In this document: positions 36,398 through 46,438 of the stretch, piece after piece
Numbering within the stretch: the stretch's first letter is position 1
Layout of the letters: each line of letters opens with the position of its first letter
Made by a program: the position numbers and the translations under genes
Notes under the pieces: generated by a model
Told to the model about the DNA's origin: nothing
Database searches by the model: none
The model's input: only the letters and a program-made list of their open reading frames with translations
Assembly (NCBI RefSeq): GCF_023155275.1
Contig: NZ_JALMUV010000007.1
Location: 1 to 64,000, forward strand
DNA from: Streptomyces rhizoryzae
GTDB lineage: Bacteria > Actinomycetota > Actinomycetes > Streptomycetales > Streptomycetaceae
Direction: 5' to 3'
Length of the DNA: 64,000 nt

Positions 36398-38005
36398 TCA
36401 GCTGGAGACGCCGCGGGCCAGCTCCCAGATCTGGAGCGCCGAGGAGGAGTTGAGGGCCCACTGGATGCCGGTGATGTTGTCGCGGGCGGCGACGTACTGC
36501 TTGCCCTGCCACAGCGGCAGGTACGGCACGTCGTCGGCGAGGATGTCCTGGGCCTGCTTGAAGTCGTCCCCGGCGGCGTTGCGGTCGGTCTGCTGGCGGG
36601 TGGCCGGGATGAGCTGGTTCTCGATCTTCTCGTTGCGGTAGGGCGAGTTGAGGAAGTTGCCCTTGCCGATGAACGGGGCGATGTAGTTGTCGGCGTCCGG
36701 GATGTCGGCGAACCAGCCCATGCCGTAGGCGGCGTACGTGCCGTGGGAGGCGTCGGTGCGGAACTGCTGCCAGCGGTCGACGCCCTTGATGCTGACGTCG
36801 AAGAGCTTGGTGCTGTTGAGCTGCTTCTGAAGCGCGGCGAACTCCCGCCCGGTGTCCGGGCCGTAGTGGTACTTGGAGTAGGTCAGGGTGAACTTCACCG
36901 GGGTGGTGATGTTCGCCTGCTCCAGGGTCCTGCGCGCGGCGGCCACGTCCGGGTCGCCGTACTTGCTGAAGAAGGAGTTGATGTGGCCGACCACGCCCTG
37001 GGGCACCAGGGAGTAGAGCGGGTCGCCGGTGTAGCCGTAGACGTCGCGGATCAGCTGGGAGCGGTTGACCACCTGCGCCATCGCCTGCCGGACGGCCTTG
37101 CTGGAGACGGCCGGGTCCTTGGTGTTGAAGGCGATGTAGCGGATCTCCTGGCCGGGCATCCCCTGCACCATCAGGTGCTTGTCCTTGGAGCTCTCCAGGC
37201 CCTTGATCTGGCTGGGCGACAGACCGCGGCCCAGCAGGTCCACGTCGCCCTTGCGGAGCGCCGCCGCCATGTCCGCCGAGTCGTCGAAGAACCGCATCTC
37301 GACCTTGTCGTTCTTCACCGTCAGCCCGCCCTTGTACTCGGGGTTCTTGGTGAAGACGGCCTTGGTGAGGCGGTCGCCGCTGTGCTCGGTCCGGAGGGTG
37401 TACGGGCCCGAACCGACGGTCTCCCAGCCCTTGTAGAGGCTGGTCCTGGGGTAGACCTGGCTGTCGACGATCGCCGCGGCGGGGGTGGCGAGCTTCTGCG
37501 GGAAGGTGGCGTCCGGCTTGGTGAGGTGGAAGACCACCTCGCGGTCGCTGGGCGTCTCGACCCGGTCGATGTCGTTGAGCAGCGACACCGGGCCGTTGGT
37601 GTAGTTGATGCTCCGCAGCCGGTCGATGGAGAACTTCACGTCCTGGGCGGTGAGCGCATGGCCGTTCGAAAACTTCAGGCCGCTGCGCAGGGTGCACCGG
37701 AACTGCTCGTTCTGGGTGTCCCGGAAGCCGCAGGACTCGGCGGCCTCCGGCACCGCGGTGGTACCGCTGCGGGGCAGCCGCATCAGCGTCTGGAAGGTGC
37801 CGCGCAGGACGTTCCAGGCGTCGACGTCGTACGCCTGCGCCGGGTCGAGCGGCGCGGGTGCCGCCTTGGTGGCCTCGATCTGCGAGGCGACGCCGACGAT
37901 GATCGGCGAGCTGGCCGAGCCCGCGCCGTCGGTGCTGCCGCATGCAGCGAGAGCCGGGGCGAGAAGACCGGCCAGCGCCGGCAGCACCAAGGTCTTGCGA
38001 TTCAT
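36398..38005 (-). CDS. Peptide-binding lipoprotein (family 5 SBP)
   Basis: 535 residues from the ATG at 38005 (AGGAA upstream). The signal peptide has lipobox LAAC (near residue 20). Family-5 segments include LMRLPRSGTTAVPEAAESCGF, LTAQDVKFSIDRL, YGMGWFADIPDADNY and the C-terminal LPLWQGKQYVAARDNITGIQW. It is intact and ends LARGVSS. It lies 87 bases upstream of its damaged paralogue. Binds oligopeptides or similar ligands outside the cell for an ABC permease encoded elsewhere. Confidence 0.93.
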   Translation of the reverse strand: MNRKTLVLPALAGLLAPALAACGSTDGAGSASSPIIVGVASQIEATKAAPAPLDPAQAYDVDAWNVLRGTFQTLMRLPRSGTTAVPEAAESCGFRDTQNEQFRCTLRSGLKFSNGHALTAQDVKFSIDRLRSINYTNGPVSLLNDIDRVETPSDREVVFHLTKPDATFPQKLATPAAAIVDSQVYPRTSLYKGWETVGSGPYTLRTEHSGDRLTKAVFTKNPEYKGGLTVKNDKVEMRFFDDSADMAAALRKGDVDLLGRGLSPSQIKGLESSKDKHLMVQGMPGQEIRYIAFNTKDPAVSSKAVRQAMAQVVNRSQLIRDVYGYTGDPLYSLVPQGVVGHINSFFSKYGDPDVAAARRTLEQANITTPVKFTLTYSKYHYGPDTGREFAALQKQLNSTKLFDVSIKGVDRWQQFRTDASHGTYAAYGMGWFADIPDADNYIAPFIGKGNFLNSPYRNEKIENQLIPATRQQTDRNAAGDDFKQAQDILADDVPYLPLWQGKQYVAARDNITGIQWALNSSSALQIWELARGVSS

Positions 38006-38366
38006 CGTCGGCAGGTTCCTTATCAGCGCAGAGGTGTTGCTCGCGTCGAGATTAGTAGGCACCGCCAGCGGGTCATCGACGCGCGGGAGTTACAGCGTTA
38101 TGCCGGTGGGATAACGGGAACAGCGTGATCGATATCCGGACGGCGGAACGTTTCGCAACGTTGCTCCACCAAACCGGACACTTACCCCCGCAGAAACCAC
38201 CGGACGAACCGGCTGGAACACCACCTCGGGACCCTGTCGACGGCCCGGCACGTGAGAAACGTCACGCGCTCCGGGCGCCGGACCCGACGGAGAATTCCGC
38301 CGGGTATTCGTCACGGAAAATGAGCGGATCGCTGCCGTGAGTTCCCGGGGATTGTGTGCAGCACGC
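38006..38366. other. Intergenic region upstream of the binding-protein genes
   Basis: 361 bases without a convincing gene. The main structure is AACGTT-TCGC-AACGTT (38147-38162), which includes the palindrome GCAACGTTGC. It lies about 140 bases upstream of the lipoprotein start and could be an operator. Open frames here have no coding bias. Confidence 0.45.
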
Positions 38367-39080
38367 TCAGTGCACGGTCCCCCGGCTTTCCGTGATCAGG
38401 GCCTGGAGAAAAGGGAGATCCACTTCTTCCAGCGAGCCGACCACGGTCCGCCCCGGCGCGGGCGGTACGGGCGTCACGGACGGCACCGCGACCACCCGGC
38501 AGCCGGCCGCCTCCCCCGCCCGCACCCCGGTCAGGGTGTCCTCGACGACCGCGCAGCGGGCCGGGTCCACGCCCAGCCGGGCGGCGGCCGTCAGATACGG
38601 GTCCGGGTGCGGCTTGGTGCGCACCAGGTCGTCGCCGGCGACGGTCAGCCGGAAGTTCTCCGGGCCCAGGGAGCGCAGCATGTGCCCGACGACGGTGCGG
38701 TGCGAGGCGGTGACCAGCGCGGTGGGGACGCGGTGCGCGGCCAGCTCGGACAGCAGTCTGCGGGCGCCCGGCATCAGCTCCACCCCGCGGGCGATCCGGG
38801 CCGCGAACGCCGCGTTGAGCAGCGTGCTCAGCTCCGCCAGGCCGATGTCGGCGCCGGTGGCCCGGATCAGATAGCCGGCACTGCGGCTCATCGGCCCGCC
38901 GACCACGACCGTGCGGTGGCGCTCGTCGAGGGTGTGGCCGAGCGTGGCGAAGACCTCCGCCTCCGCCTCCCACCAGAAGCCCTCGGTGTCCACGAGGGTG
39001 CCGTCCAGATCGAGGAACACGGCCTGGAGGGTCGCGGCTTCGGCCGTCCGGGTGCCGACTGCGGGGATGCTGCTGGTCAT
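38367..39080 (-). CDS. HAD-family hydrolase (phosphoglucomutase/phosphatase-like)
   Basis: 237 residues, ATG start with GGAGG upstream. HAD motif I is FLDLDGTLVDTE, motif II VTAS, motif III Lys in RTKPHPDPYL and motif IV VVEDTLTGVRAG. A helical cap lies between motifs I and II, so it is subfamily IA. The substrate is not evident; likely a sugar phosphate or nucleotide. It lies downstream of metH, separated by a hairpin. Confidence 0.92.
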   Translation of the reverse strand: MTSSIPAVGTRTAEAATLQAVFLDLDGTLVDTEGFWWEAEAEVFATLGHTLDERHRTVVVGGPMSRSAGYLIRATGADIGLAELSTLLNAAFAARIARGVELMPGARRLLSELAAHRVPTALVTASHRTVVGHMLRSLGPENFRLTVAGDDLVRTKPHPDPYLTAAARLGVDPARCAVVEDTLTGVRAGEAAGCRVVAVPSVTPVPPAPGRTVVGSLEEVDLPFLQALITESRGTVH

Positions 39081-39120
39081 CCATCCACCTCCGTGAGGAC
39101 GCCCCCGTGAGGGACGAAAG

Positions 39121-39159
39121 GGCCGGCCGCTCCCCCCGGAACTGGGGGAACGACCGGCC
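39121..39159 (-). terminator. Hairpin downstream of metH
   Basis: GGCCGGCCGCTCCCCC (39121-39136) pairs with 39144-39159 with two mismatches; loop CGGAACT. It would end metH and sits in the leader of the HAD gene. Confidence 0.55.
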
Positions 39160-39287
39160 GCTACCGGACCGACCAGTGTACGACCGCACCCGGCGGAGCG
39201 CCCGGGGGCGGCGCGTACCGCTACGGTGCGTGACCGCTGCCGCGCGCCCCGGGGAGGCGCCCCGGGCCCGCGGCCGCCTCCGCCGCG

Positions 39288-42200
39288 CTACCGCGCGTTG
39301 AAGTACTTGGCCTCCGGGTGGTGGATGACGATGGCGTCGGTGGACTGCTCCGGGTGGAGCTGGAACTCCTCGGAGAGCTGGACCCCGATCCGCTCCGGCC
39401 CGAGCAGGTCGGCGATCTTGGCGCGGTCCTCCAGGTCGGGGCAGGCGCCGTAGCCGAGGGAGAAGCGCGCACCGCGGTACTTCAGCGCGAACATGTCCTC
39501 CACGTCGGCCGGGTCCTCCCCGGCGAAGCCCAGTTCGGCGCGGACCCGGGCGTGCCAGTACTCGGCCAGCGCCTCCGCCAACTGCACGGACAGGCCGTGG
39601 AGTTCGAGGTAGTCGCGGTAGGAGTTGGCCTCGAACAGCTTCGCGGTCTCCGCGCCGATCCGCGAGCCGACGGTGACGACCTGGAGGCCCACCACATCGG
39701 TCTCGCCGGACTCCTCCGGGCGGAAGAAGTCGGCCAGGCACAGCCGGCGGCCGCGGCGCTGGCGGGGGAAGGTGAAGCGGGTCCGCTCGGTGCCGTCCTC
39801 GCCCAGCAGGATCAGGTCGTCGCCCTTGGAGACGCACGGGAAGTAGCCGTGGACGACCGCGGCCTCCAGGAGGTTCTCGGTCTGGAGCTTGTCCAGCCAG
39901 CCCCGCAGCCGCGGCCGGCCCTCGGTCTCCACCAGCTCCTCGTACGTGGGCCCCTCGCCGGTACGGGCCTGCTTCAGGCCCCACTGGCCCTTGAACAGCG
40001 CGCCCTCGTCCAGCCAGGAGGCGTAGTCGGCCAGCTGGATGCCCTTGCTGACGCGGGTGCCCCAGAACGGCGGGGTCGGGATCGGGTTGTCGGTGGCCAC
40101 GTCGGAGCGGACCGCGCCCTGCTCCGGCTCGGGCTCGGTGAGCTCCACCTCGCGCCGCGGGACCCGCCGCTGCTTCAGCTCGGGCAGGGTCGCGCCGGGC
40201 ACCCCGCGCTTGACGGCGATCAGGGCGTCCATCAGCCGCAGGCCCTCGAACGCGTCCCGGGCGTAGCGGACTTCGCCCTCGTAGATCTCGTGCAGGTCCT
40301 GTTCGACGTAGGCGCGGGTGAGGGCGGCGCCGCCGAGGATGACGGGGTAGTCGGCGGCCAGCTTGCGCTGGTTGAGCTCCTCGAGGTTCTCCTTCATGAT
40401 CACCGTGGACTTCACCAGCAGGCCGGACATGCCGATGACGTCGGCGCGGTGCTCCTCGGCGGCCTCCAGGATCGCCGAGACCGGCTGCTTGATGCCGAGG
40501 TTGACGACGTTGTAGCCGTTGTTCGACAGGATGATGTCGACGAGGTTCTTGCCGATGTCGTGGACGTCGCCGCGGACGGTGGCCAGCACGATGGTGCCCT
40601 TGCCCTCGTCGTCGGACTTCTCCATGTGCGGCTCCAGGTACGCCACCGCGGTCTTCATGACCTCGGCGGACTGGAGCACGAACGGGAGCTGCATCTGGCC
40701 GGAGCCGAACAGCTCGCCGACCACCTTCATACCGTCCAGGAGGGTGTCGTTGACGATGTCCAGGGCCGGGCGGTCCCGGAGCGCCTCGTCGAGGTCGGCC
40801 TCCAGGCCGTTGCGCTCGCCGTCGATGATCCGGCGCTTGAGCCGCTCCTCCAGCGGGAGCGCGGCCAGTTCCTCGGCCTTGCCGGCCTTCAGTGACGTGG
40901 CGGTGGCGCCCTCGAACAGCTCCATCAGCTTCTGGAGCGGGTCGTAGCCCTCGCTGCGGCGGTCGTGGATCAGGTCCCGGGCGGCGGTGACCTGCTCCTC
41001 GTCGAAGCGGGCGATCGGCAGGATCTTGCTGGCGTGGACGATGGCGGAGTCCAGGCCGGCCTTGACGCACTCGTCCAGGAAGACGGAGTTGAGCACGATC
41101 CGGGCGGCCGGGTTGAGGCCGAAGGAGATGTTGGACAGGCCCAGGGTGGTCTGGACGTCCGGGTGGCGCTTCTTCAGCTCGCGGATGGCCTCGATGGTGG
41201 CGATGCCGTCCTTGCGGGACTCCTCCTGGCCGGTGCAGATGGTGAAGGTGAGGCAGTCGATGAGGATGTCCGACTCGTGGATGCCCCAGTTGCCGGTCAG
41301 GTCGGCGATCAGCCGCTCGGCGATCTCGACCTTCTTCTCGGCGGTGCGGGCCTGGCCCTCCTCGTCGATGGTCAGCGCGATCAGGGCCGCGCCGTGCTCG
41401 GCGGCGAGCCGGGTGACCTTGGCGAACCGCGACTCCGGGCCGTCGCCGTCCTCGTAGTTGACGGAGTTGATGACGGCGCGGCCGCCGAGCTTCTCCAGCC
41501 CGGCCCGGAGGACCTCGACTTCGGTGGAGTCCAGGACGATGGGGAGGGTGGAGGCGGTGGCGAACCGGCCGGCCAGCTCCGCCATGTCCGCCACGCCGTC
41601 CCGGCCGACGTAGTCCACGCACAGGTCGAGCATGTGCGCGCCCTCGCGGATCTGGTCGCGGGCCAGCTCCACGCAGTCGTCCCAGCGGCCCTCCAGCATG
41701 GCCTCGCGGAACTTCTTGGACCCGTTGGCGTTGGTGCGCTCGCCGATCGCCAGGTAGGAGGTGTCCTGGCGGAACGGGACGGTCTGGTAGAGGGAGGCGG
41801 CGCCCGGCTCGGGGCGCGGCTCGCGGGCCGGCGGGGTCAGGCCCCGGACCCGTTCGACGACCTGCCGCAGGTGCTCGGGGGTGGTGCCGCAGCAGCCGCC
41901 CACCAGGGACAGGCCGTACTCGGCGACGAAGGTCTCCTGGGCGTCGGCCAGCTCGGCGGCGGTGAGCGGGTAGTGGGCGCCGTCCTTGCCGAGGACCGGC
42001 AGGCCCGCGTTGGGCATGCAGGACAGCGGGATGCGGGAGTGGCGGGCGAGGTAGCGCAGGTGCTCGCTCATCTCGGCCGGGCCGGTGGCGCAGTTCAGGC
42101 CGATCATGTCGATGCCCAGCGGCTCCAGCGCCGTCAGGGCCGCGCCGATCTCCGAGCCGAGCAGCATGGTGCCGGTGGTCTCGACGGTGACCGAGCAGAT

Positions 42201-42797
42201 GACCGGCAGGTCGGTGCCGGTGGCCGCCAGGGCGCGGCGGGCACCGAGCACGGCGGCCTTGGTCTGTAGGAGGTCCTGGGTGGTCTCGACCAGCAGCGCG
42301 TCGGCGCCGCCCTCGATCAGGCCCTCGGCGTTGCGCTGGTAGGCGTCGCGCAGGACCGGGTAGCCGACGTGGCCGAGGGTGGGGAGCTTGGTGCCCGGGC
42401 CCATGGAGCCCAGGACGTAGCGCTGCTGCCCGGTGGCGGCGGTGTACTCGTCGGCGACCTCGCGGGCGATCGCGGCACCGGCCCGCGACAGCTCGTGGAT
42501 CCGGCCGGCGATGTCGTACTCGGCGAGCGCGGCGTGGTTGGCGCCGAAGGTGTTGGTCTCCACGCAGTCCACGCCGACCGCGAAGTACGCGTCGTGCACC
42601 GAGCGCACGATGTCGGGGCGGGTGACGTTGAGGATCTCGTTGCAGCCCTCCAGCTGCTCGAAGTCCTCCATGGAGGGGTCCTGCGCCTGGAGCATCGTGC
42701 CCATGGCGCCATCGGCGACCACGACGCGTGAGGCGAGCGCTTCGCGGAGTGAGGTGACGCGGGACGGGCTGGTGGACGAGGGCGTGTGCGAGGCCAT
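39288..42797 (-). CDS. metH: Cobalamin-dependent methionine synthase
   Basis: 1169 residues from the ATG at 42797. It has all four modules. The homocysteine domain has zinc cysteines (LNCATG near 236, GGCCGTT near 300). The methyltetrahydrofolate domain starts near GERTNANGS (about 347). The cobalamin domain has the base-off ligand motif DVHDIGKN (near 745). A C-terminal SAM-dependent activation domain completes it. It transfers methyl from methyl-THF to homocysteine. The leader upstream (42798-42990) shows no riboswitch I recognise; a TACGCT -10 element lies at 42865-42870 on the minus strand. Confidence 0.96.
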   Translation of the reverse strand: MASHTPSSTSPSRVTSLREALASRVVVADGAMGTMLQAQDPSMEDFEQLEGCNEILNVTRPDIVRSVHDAYFAVGVDCVETNTFGANHAALAEYDIAGRIHELSRAGAAIAREVADEYTAATGQQRYVLGSMGPGTKLPTLGHVGYPVLRDAYQRNAEGLIEGGADALLVETTQDLLQTKAAVLGARRALAATGTDLPVICSVTVETTGTMLLGSEIGAALTALEPLGIDMIGLNCATGPAEMSEHLRYLARHSRIPLSCMPNAGLPVLGKDGAHYPLTAAELADAQETFVAEYGLSLVGGCCGTTPEHLRQVVERVRGLTPPAREPRPEPGAASLYQTVPFRQDTSYLAIGERTNANGSKKFREAMLEGRWDDCVELARDQIREGAHMLDLCVDYVGRDGVADMAELAGRFATASTLPIVLDSTEVEVLRAGLEKLGGRAVINSVNYEDGDGPESRFAKVTRLAAEHGAALIALTIDEEGQARTAEKKVEIAERLIADLTGNWGIHESDILIDCLTFTICTGQEESRKDGIATIEAIRELKKRHPDVQTTLGLSNISFGLNPAARIVLNSVFLDECVKAGLDSAIVHASKILPIARFDEEQVTAARDLIHDRRSEGYDPLQKLMELFEGATATSLKAGKAEELAALPLEERLKRRIIDGERNGLEADLDEALRDRPALDIVNDTLLDGMKVVGELFGSGQMQLPFVLQSAEVMKTAVAYLEPHMEKSDDEGKGTIVLATVRGDVHDIGKNLVDIILSNNGYNVVNLGIKQPVSAILEAAEEHRADVIGMSGLLVKSTVIMKENLEELNQRKLAADYPVILGGAALTRAYVEQDLHEIYEGEVRYARDAFEGLRLMDALIAVKRGVPGATLPELKQRRVPRREVELTEPEPEQGAVRSDVATDNPIPTPPFWGTRVSKGIQLADYASWLDEGALFKGQWGLKQARTGEGPTYEELVETEGRPRLRGWLDKLQTENLLEAAVVHGYFPCVSKGDDLILLGEDGTERTRFTFPRQRRGRRLCLADFFRPEESGETDVVGLQVVTVGSRIGAETAKLFEANSYRDYLELHGLSVQLAEALAEYWHARVRAELGFAGEDPADVEDMFALKYRGARFSLGYGACPDLEDRAKIADLLGPERIGVQLSEEFQLHPEQSTDAIVIHHPEAKYFNAR

Positions 42798-42996
42798 GGA
42801 GGATGCTCCCGTGGTTGCGACGGCTGTCGGCTTTGCGCCCCCCTTCGAAGGGCGCACCCGGCCAGCGTAGCTTCCGGGTCGGGACACGTGTTCCCCATTC
42901 CACGGCGTGGACAGCCCGGTCGCGGCCGGATCCGGTCGGTCCTCCATGATCGGCGTGGGCCCGCCGCTCTCCCCACGGTCGGCATGGGCCGATATC

Positions 42997-43013
42997 GTTC
43001 AGCATTGTCGAAC
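42997..43013. promoter_or_regulatory. Putative GylR operator at gylR
   Basis: GTTCAGCATTGTCGAAC, an inverted GTTC/GAAC element 22 bases upstream of the gylR start. Fourteen bases including GCATTGTCGAAC recur at 43886-43902 before glpF. It is probably the autoregulatory site. Confidence 0.65.
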
Positions 43014-43035
43014 CGCATACTTCGGAGGTCGCCCG

Positions 43036-43800
43036 ATGGCACGCACCATCCAGTCGCTGGAGCGAGCAGCCGCGATGCTGCGGCTGCTCGCGGGGGGCGA
43101 GCGGCGGCTGGGCCTCTCCGACATCTCCTCCTCCCTGGGGCTGGCCAAGGGCACCGCCCACGGGATCCTGCGCACCCTCCAGCAGGAGGGCTTCGTCGAG
43201 CAGGACCCGGCCTCGGGCCGCTACCAGCTGGGCGCCGAGCTGCTCCGGCTGGGCAACAGCTACCTGGACGTCCACGAGCTGCGGGCCCGCGCCCTGGTGT
43301 GGACCGACGACCTGGCCCGCTCCAGCGGGGAGAGCGTCTACCTGGGCGTCCTGCACCAGCAGGGGGTGCTGATCGTCCACCACGTCTTCCGCCCCGACGA
43401 CAGCCGGCAGGTGCTGGAGGTCGGCGCGATGCAGCCGCTGCACAGCACGGCGCTGGGGAAGGTGCTGTCGGCGTACGACCCGGTGGCGCACAGCGAGGCG
43501 GTGGAGGCCGAGCGGGAGGCGTTCACGCCGCGGACCCTGACCGCGGCGGCGGACTTCGAGGCGGTGCTGGACCTCACCCGGGCCCGCGGCTGGGCCGCGG
43601 ACGTGGAGGAGACCTGGGAGGGCGTGGCGTCGGTCGCCGCGCCGATCCACGACCGGCGGCGGATGCCGGTGGGCGCGGTGGGGGTCACCGGGGCGGTGGA
43701 GCGGGTGTGCCGGGAGGGCGAACTGCGGCCGGAAATCGTCGCTGCTGTGAGGGATTGCGCACGAGCCGTCTCCAGGGACCTCGGCGCAGGGCGATTCTGA
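43036..43800 (+). CDS. gylR: IclR-family glycerol operon regulator GylR
   Basis: 254 residues from the ATG at 43036 (GGAGGT upstream). The N-terminal winged helix is IclR-like (LSDISSSLGLAKGTAHGILRTLQQEGFVEQDPASGRYQLG). The C-terminal effector domain contains SGESVYLGVLHQQG and LHSTALGKVLSAYD. In S. coelicolor the homologue represses its own gene and the glycerol operon and is relieved by glycerol or glycerol 3-phosphate. It lies 227 bases upstream of glpF in the same orientation and is divergent from metH. Confidence 0.93.
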   Translation: MARTIQSLERAAAMLRLLAGGERRLGLSDISSSLGLAKGTAHGILRTLQQEGFVEQDPASGRYQLGAELLRLGNSYLDVHELRARALVWTDDLARSSGESVYLGVLHQQGVLIVHHVFRPDDSRQVLEVGAMQPLHSTALGKVLSAYDPVAHSEAVEAEREAFTPRTLTAAADFEAVLDLTRARGWAADVEETWEGVASVAAPIHDRRRMPVGAVGVTGAVERVCREGELRPEIVAAVRDCARAVSRDLGAGRF

Positions 43801-43885
43801 CCGTTTTTCACTGAAATGTTCACCTAAGTTTTTCGCCACATCACCCTTGACGAGGTCTGGGAGGTAAACAAAACTGCCGTTCGTC

Positions 43886-43902
43886 GGTCGGCATTGTCGA
43901 AC
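43886..43902. promoter_or_regulatory. Putative GylR operator at glpFKD
   Basis: GGTCGGCATTGTCGAAC matches the gylR-proximal element at 15 of 17 bases. It lies in the 227-bp leader of glpF, about 125 bases upstream of the start, near an upstream TTGACG (43847-43852). A hairpin CGCCCTC/GAGGGCG (43951-43967) lies between operator and gene. Confidence 0.65.
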
Positions 43903-44027
43903 ACCTAACGGCAATAAGAGTTATGGTGAGCACTGCCGCCGGCCGACCAACGCCCTCTCGGAGGGCGCGGACCACCGGAGGGACCCGGGGTTCGCCTTCC
44001 CCTGGACGAAGGACAAAGGAGTCGCGG

Positions 44028-44816
44028 GTGTCCAGCTCCGACATCTTCATCAGCGAGACCATCGGTACCGCTGTTCTGGTCTTGATGGGCGGTGGCGTCT
44101 GCGCCGCCGTCACCTTCAAGCGCTCCAAGGCGTTCAACGCCGGATGGGTCGCCATCGCCTTCGGGTGGGGCTTCGCCGTCCTCACCGGTGCCTACATCGC
44201 CGCGAAGTCCGGCGCGCACCTCAACCCCGCCGTCACGGTCGGCATCGCGATCAAGGGCGGGATCCCGTGGAGCGAGGTGCCGGTGTACTTCGCCGGCGAG
44301 TTCCTCGGCGCCCTGATCGGCGCGGTCCTGGTGTGGCTGACGTACTACGGCCAGTTCCGGGCGCATCTGACCGACCCGGAGGTGCTGGCCGGTCACAACG
44401 GCGAGGAGGGTATGGTCGACCCGGCCGCCGCCCCCAAGGCCGGCCCGGTGCTCGGCATCTTCTCCACCGGCCCGGAGATCCGGCACGCGGTGCAGAACCT
44501 CGTCACCGAGATCATCGCCACCACCGTGCTCGTGCTGGCGATCCTCACCCTCGGCCTGAGCGACAACGGCAAGGGCGTGGGCGCGATCGGCACCCTGCTG
44601 GTCGCCCTGGTCGTCACCGGCCTCGGCCTGTCCCTGGGCGGCCCGACCGGCTACGCCATCAACCCGGTCCGCGACCTCGGCCCGCGTATCGTGCACGCCC
44701 TGCTGCCGCTGCCGAACAAGGGCGGCTCCGACTGGGGCTACGCCTGGATCCCGGTCGTCGGCCCGCTGATCGGCGGGGCCCTCGCCGGGGGCATCTATCA
44801 GGTGGCGTTCGCCTGA
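44028..44816 (+). CDS. glpF: Glycerol uptake facilitator (aquaglyceroporin)
   Basis: 262 residues from the GTG at 44028 (AAAGGAG upstream). It has six membrane helices and two half-helix loops: the first is LNPAVTVG, the second reads [10 protein letters not shown] instead of the usual NPARD. It lets glycerol diffuse into the cell. It is the first gene of the glpF-glpK-glpD operon. Confidence 0.95.
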   Translation: MSSSDIFISETIGTAVLVLMGGGVCAAVTFKRSKAFNAGWVAIAFGWGFAVLTGAYIAAKSGAHLNPAVTVGIAIKGGIPWSEVPVYFAGEFLGALIGAVLVWLTYYGQFRAHLTDPEVLAGHNGEEGMVDPAAAPKAGPVLGIFSTGPEIRHAVQNLVTEIIATTVLVLAILTLGLSDNGKGVGAIGTLLVALVVTGLGLSLGGPTGYAINPVRDLGPRIVHALLPLPNKGGSDWGYAWIPVVGPLIGGALAGGIYQVAFA

Positions 44817-44868
44817 CCCGCCCCGCCCGCCCCGCCTCCGCCCGCACCTCGACCTTGGAGCACACACC

Positions 44869-46425
44869 ATGAGCGACACCCCCAGCACCTCCTCGCACGG
44901 CCACGGCCCGTTCATCGCGGCGATCGACCAGGGCACGACCTCCAGCCGCTGCATCGTCTTCGACCGGGACGGCAGAATCGTCGCGGTCGACCAGAAGGAA
45001 CACGAACAAATCTTCCCCAAGCCCGGCTGGGTCGAACACGACGCCGCCGAGATCTGGACCAACGTCCAGCAGGTCGTCGAGGGCGCCCTGGAGAAGGCCG
45101 CGCAGTCCAACCCCGGACTGACCTCCGCCGACGTCAAGGCGATCGGCATCACCAACCAGCGCGAGACCACGCTGCTGTGGGACCGGAACACCGGTGAGCC
45201 GGTCCACAACGCCATCGTCTGGCAGGACACCCGCACCGACGCGCTCTGCCGGGAGCTGGGCCGCAACGTCGGCCAGGACCGCTTCCGCCGCGAGACCGGG
45301 CTGCCGCTGGCGTCCTACTTCGCCGGCCCGAAGATCCGCTGGCTGCTGGACAACGTCGAGGGGCTGCGCGAGCGCGCCGAGCGCGGCGAGATCCTCTTCG
45401 GCACCATGGACTCCTGGGTCATCTGGAACCTCACCGGTGGCGTCAACGGCGGCCGGCACGTCACCGACGTGACCAACGCCTCCCGCACGATGCTGATGAA
45501 CCTCCACACCCTCCAGTGGGACGAGAAGATCCTCGCGTCGATGGACATCCCGGCCGCCGTGCTGCCGGAGATCCGCTCCTCCGCCGAGGTCTACGGCACC
45601 ACCGCCGCCGGTGTGCTGGAGGGCGTCCCGGTCGCCTCCGCGCTCGGCGACCAGCAGGCCGCGCTCTTCGGCCAGACCTGCTTCGACCAGGGCGAGGCCA
45701 AGTCCACGTACGGCACCGGCACCTTCATGCTGATGAACACCGGCCACCAGCCGGTCAACTCCTACAACGGGCTGCTGACCACCGTCGGCTACCGGATCGG
45801 CGACGAGCGGCCGGTCTACGCCCTGGAGGGCTCCATCGCCGTCACCGGCTCGCTCGTCCAGTGGATGCGCGACCAGATGGGCCTCATCAACAGCGCGGCC
45901 GAGATCGAGACCCTGGCCAGCACCGTCGACGACAACGGCGGCGCGTACTTCGTCCCGGCCTTCTCCGGTCTGTTCGCCCCCTACTGGCGCTCCGACGCGC
46001 GCGGTGTCATCGCGGGCCTGACCCGCTACGTCACCAAGGCGCACATCGCCCGCGCCGTCCTGGAGGCCACCGCCTGGCAGACCCGCGAGATCACCGACGC
46101 GATGACCAAGGACTCCGGCGTCGACCTGGCCGCGCTCAAGGTCGACGGCGGGATGACCTCCAACAACCTGCTGATGCAGACCATCTCGGACTTCCTGGAC
46201 GCCCCCGTGGTGCGCCCGATGGTCGCCGAGACCACCTGCCTCGGCGCTGCCTACGCGGCCGGTCTGGCCGTCGGCTTCTGGTCCAGCACCGACGAGCTGC
46301 GCGCCAACTGGCGCCGGGCCGCCGAGTGGACCCCCCGCATGGACGCGGCCACCCGTGACCGCGAGTACAAGAACTGGCTCAAGGCCGTTGAGCGGACCAT
46401 GGGCTGGCTCGACGACGAGAGCTGA
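44869..46425 (+). CDS. glpK: Glycerol kinase
   Basis: 518 residues, FGGY fold. Phosphate-binding [33 protein letters not shown], and the second ATPase signature [14 protein letters not shown]. It phosphorylates glycerol to glycerol 3-phosphate. The gene starts 52 bases after glpF and stops 13 bases before glpD. Confidence 0.97.
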   Translation: MSDTPSTSSHGHGPFIAAIDQGTTSSRCIVFDRDGRIVAVDQKEHEQIFPKPGWVEHDAAEIWTNVQQVVEGALEKAAQSNPGLTSADVKAIGITNQRETTLLWDRNTGEPVHNAIVWQDTRTDALCRELGRNVGQDRFRRETGLPLASYFAGPKIRWLLDNVEGLRERAERGEILFGTMDSWVIWNLTGGVNGGRHVTDVTNASRTMLMNLHTLQWDEKILASMDIPAAVLPEIRSSAEVYGTTAAGVLEGVPVASALGDQQAALFGQTCFDQGEAKSTYGTGTFMLMNTGHQPVNSYNGLLTTVGYRIGDERPVYALEGSIAVTGSLVQWMRDQMGLINSAAEIETLASTVDDNGGAYFVPAFSGLFAPYWRSDARGVIAGLTRYVTKAHIARAVLEATAWQTREITDAMTKDSGVDLAALKVDGGMTSNNLLMQTISDFLDAPVVRPMVAETTCLGAAYAAGLAVGFWSSTDELRANWRRAAEWTPRMDAATRDREYKNWLKAVERTMGWLDDES

Positions 46426-46438
46426 CGAGGAGCACATC

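Noticed and set aside
42798..43000. Possible cobalamin or SAH riboswitch upstream of metH
   Set aside because: I could not find the conserved B12-box or SAH-motif cores; the region is short and shared with the divergent gylR promoter.
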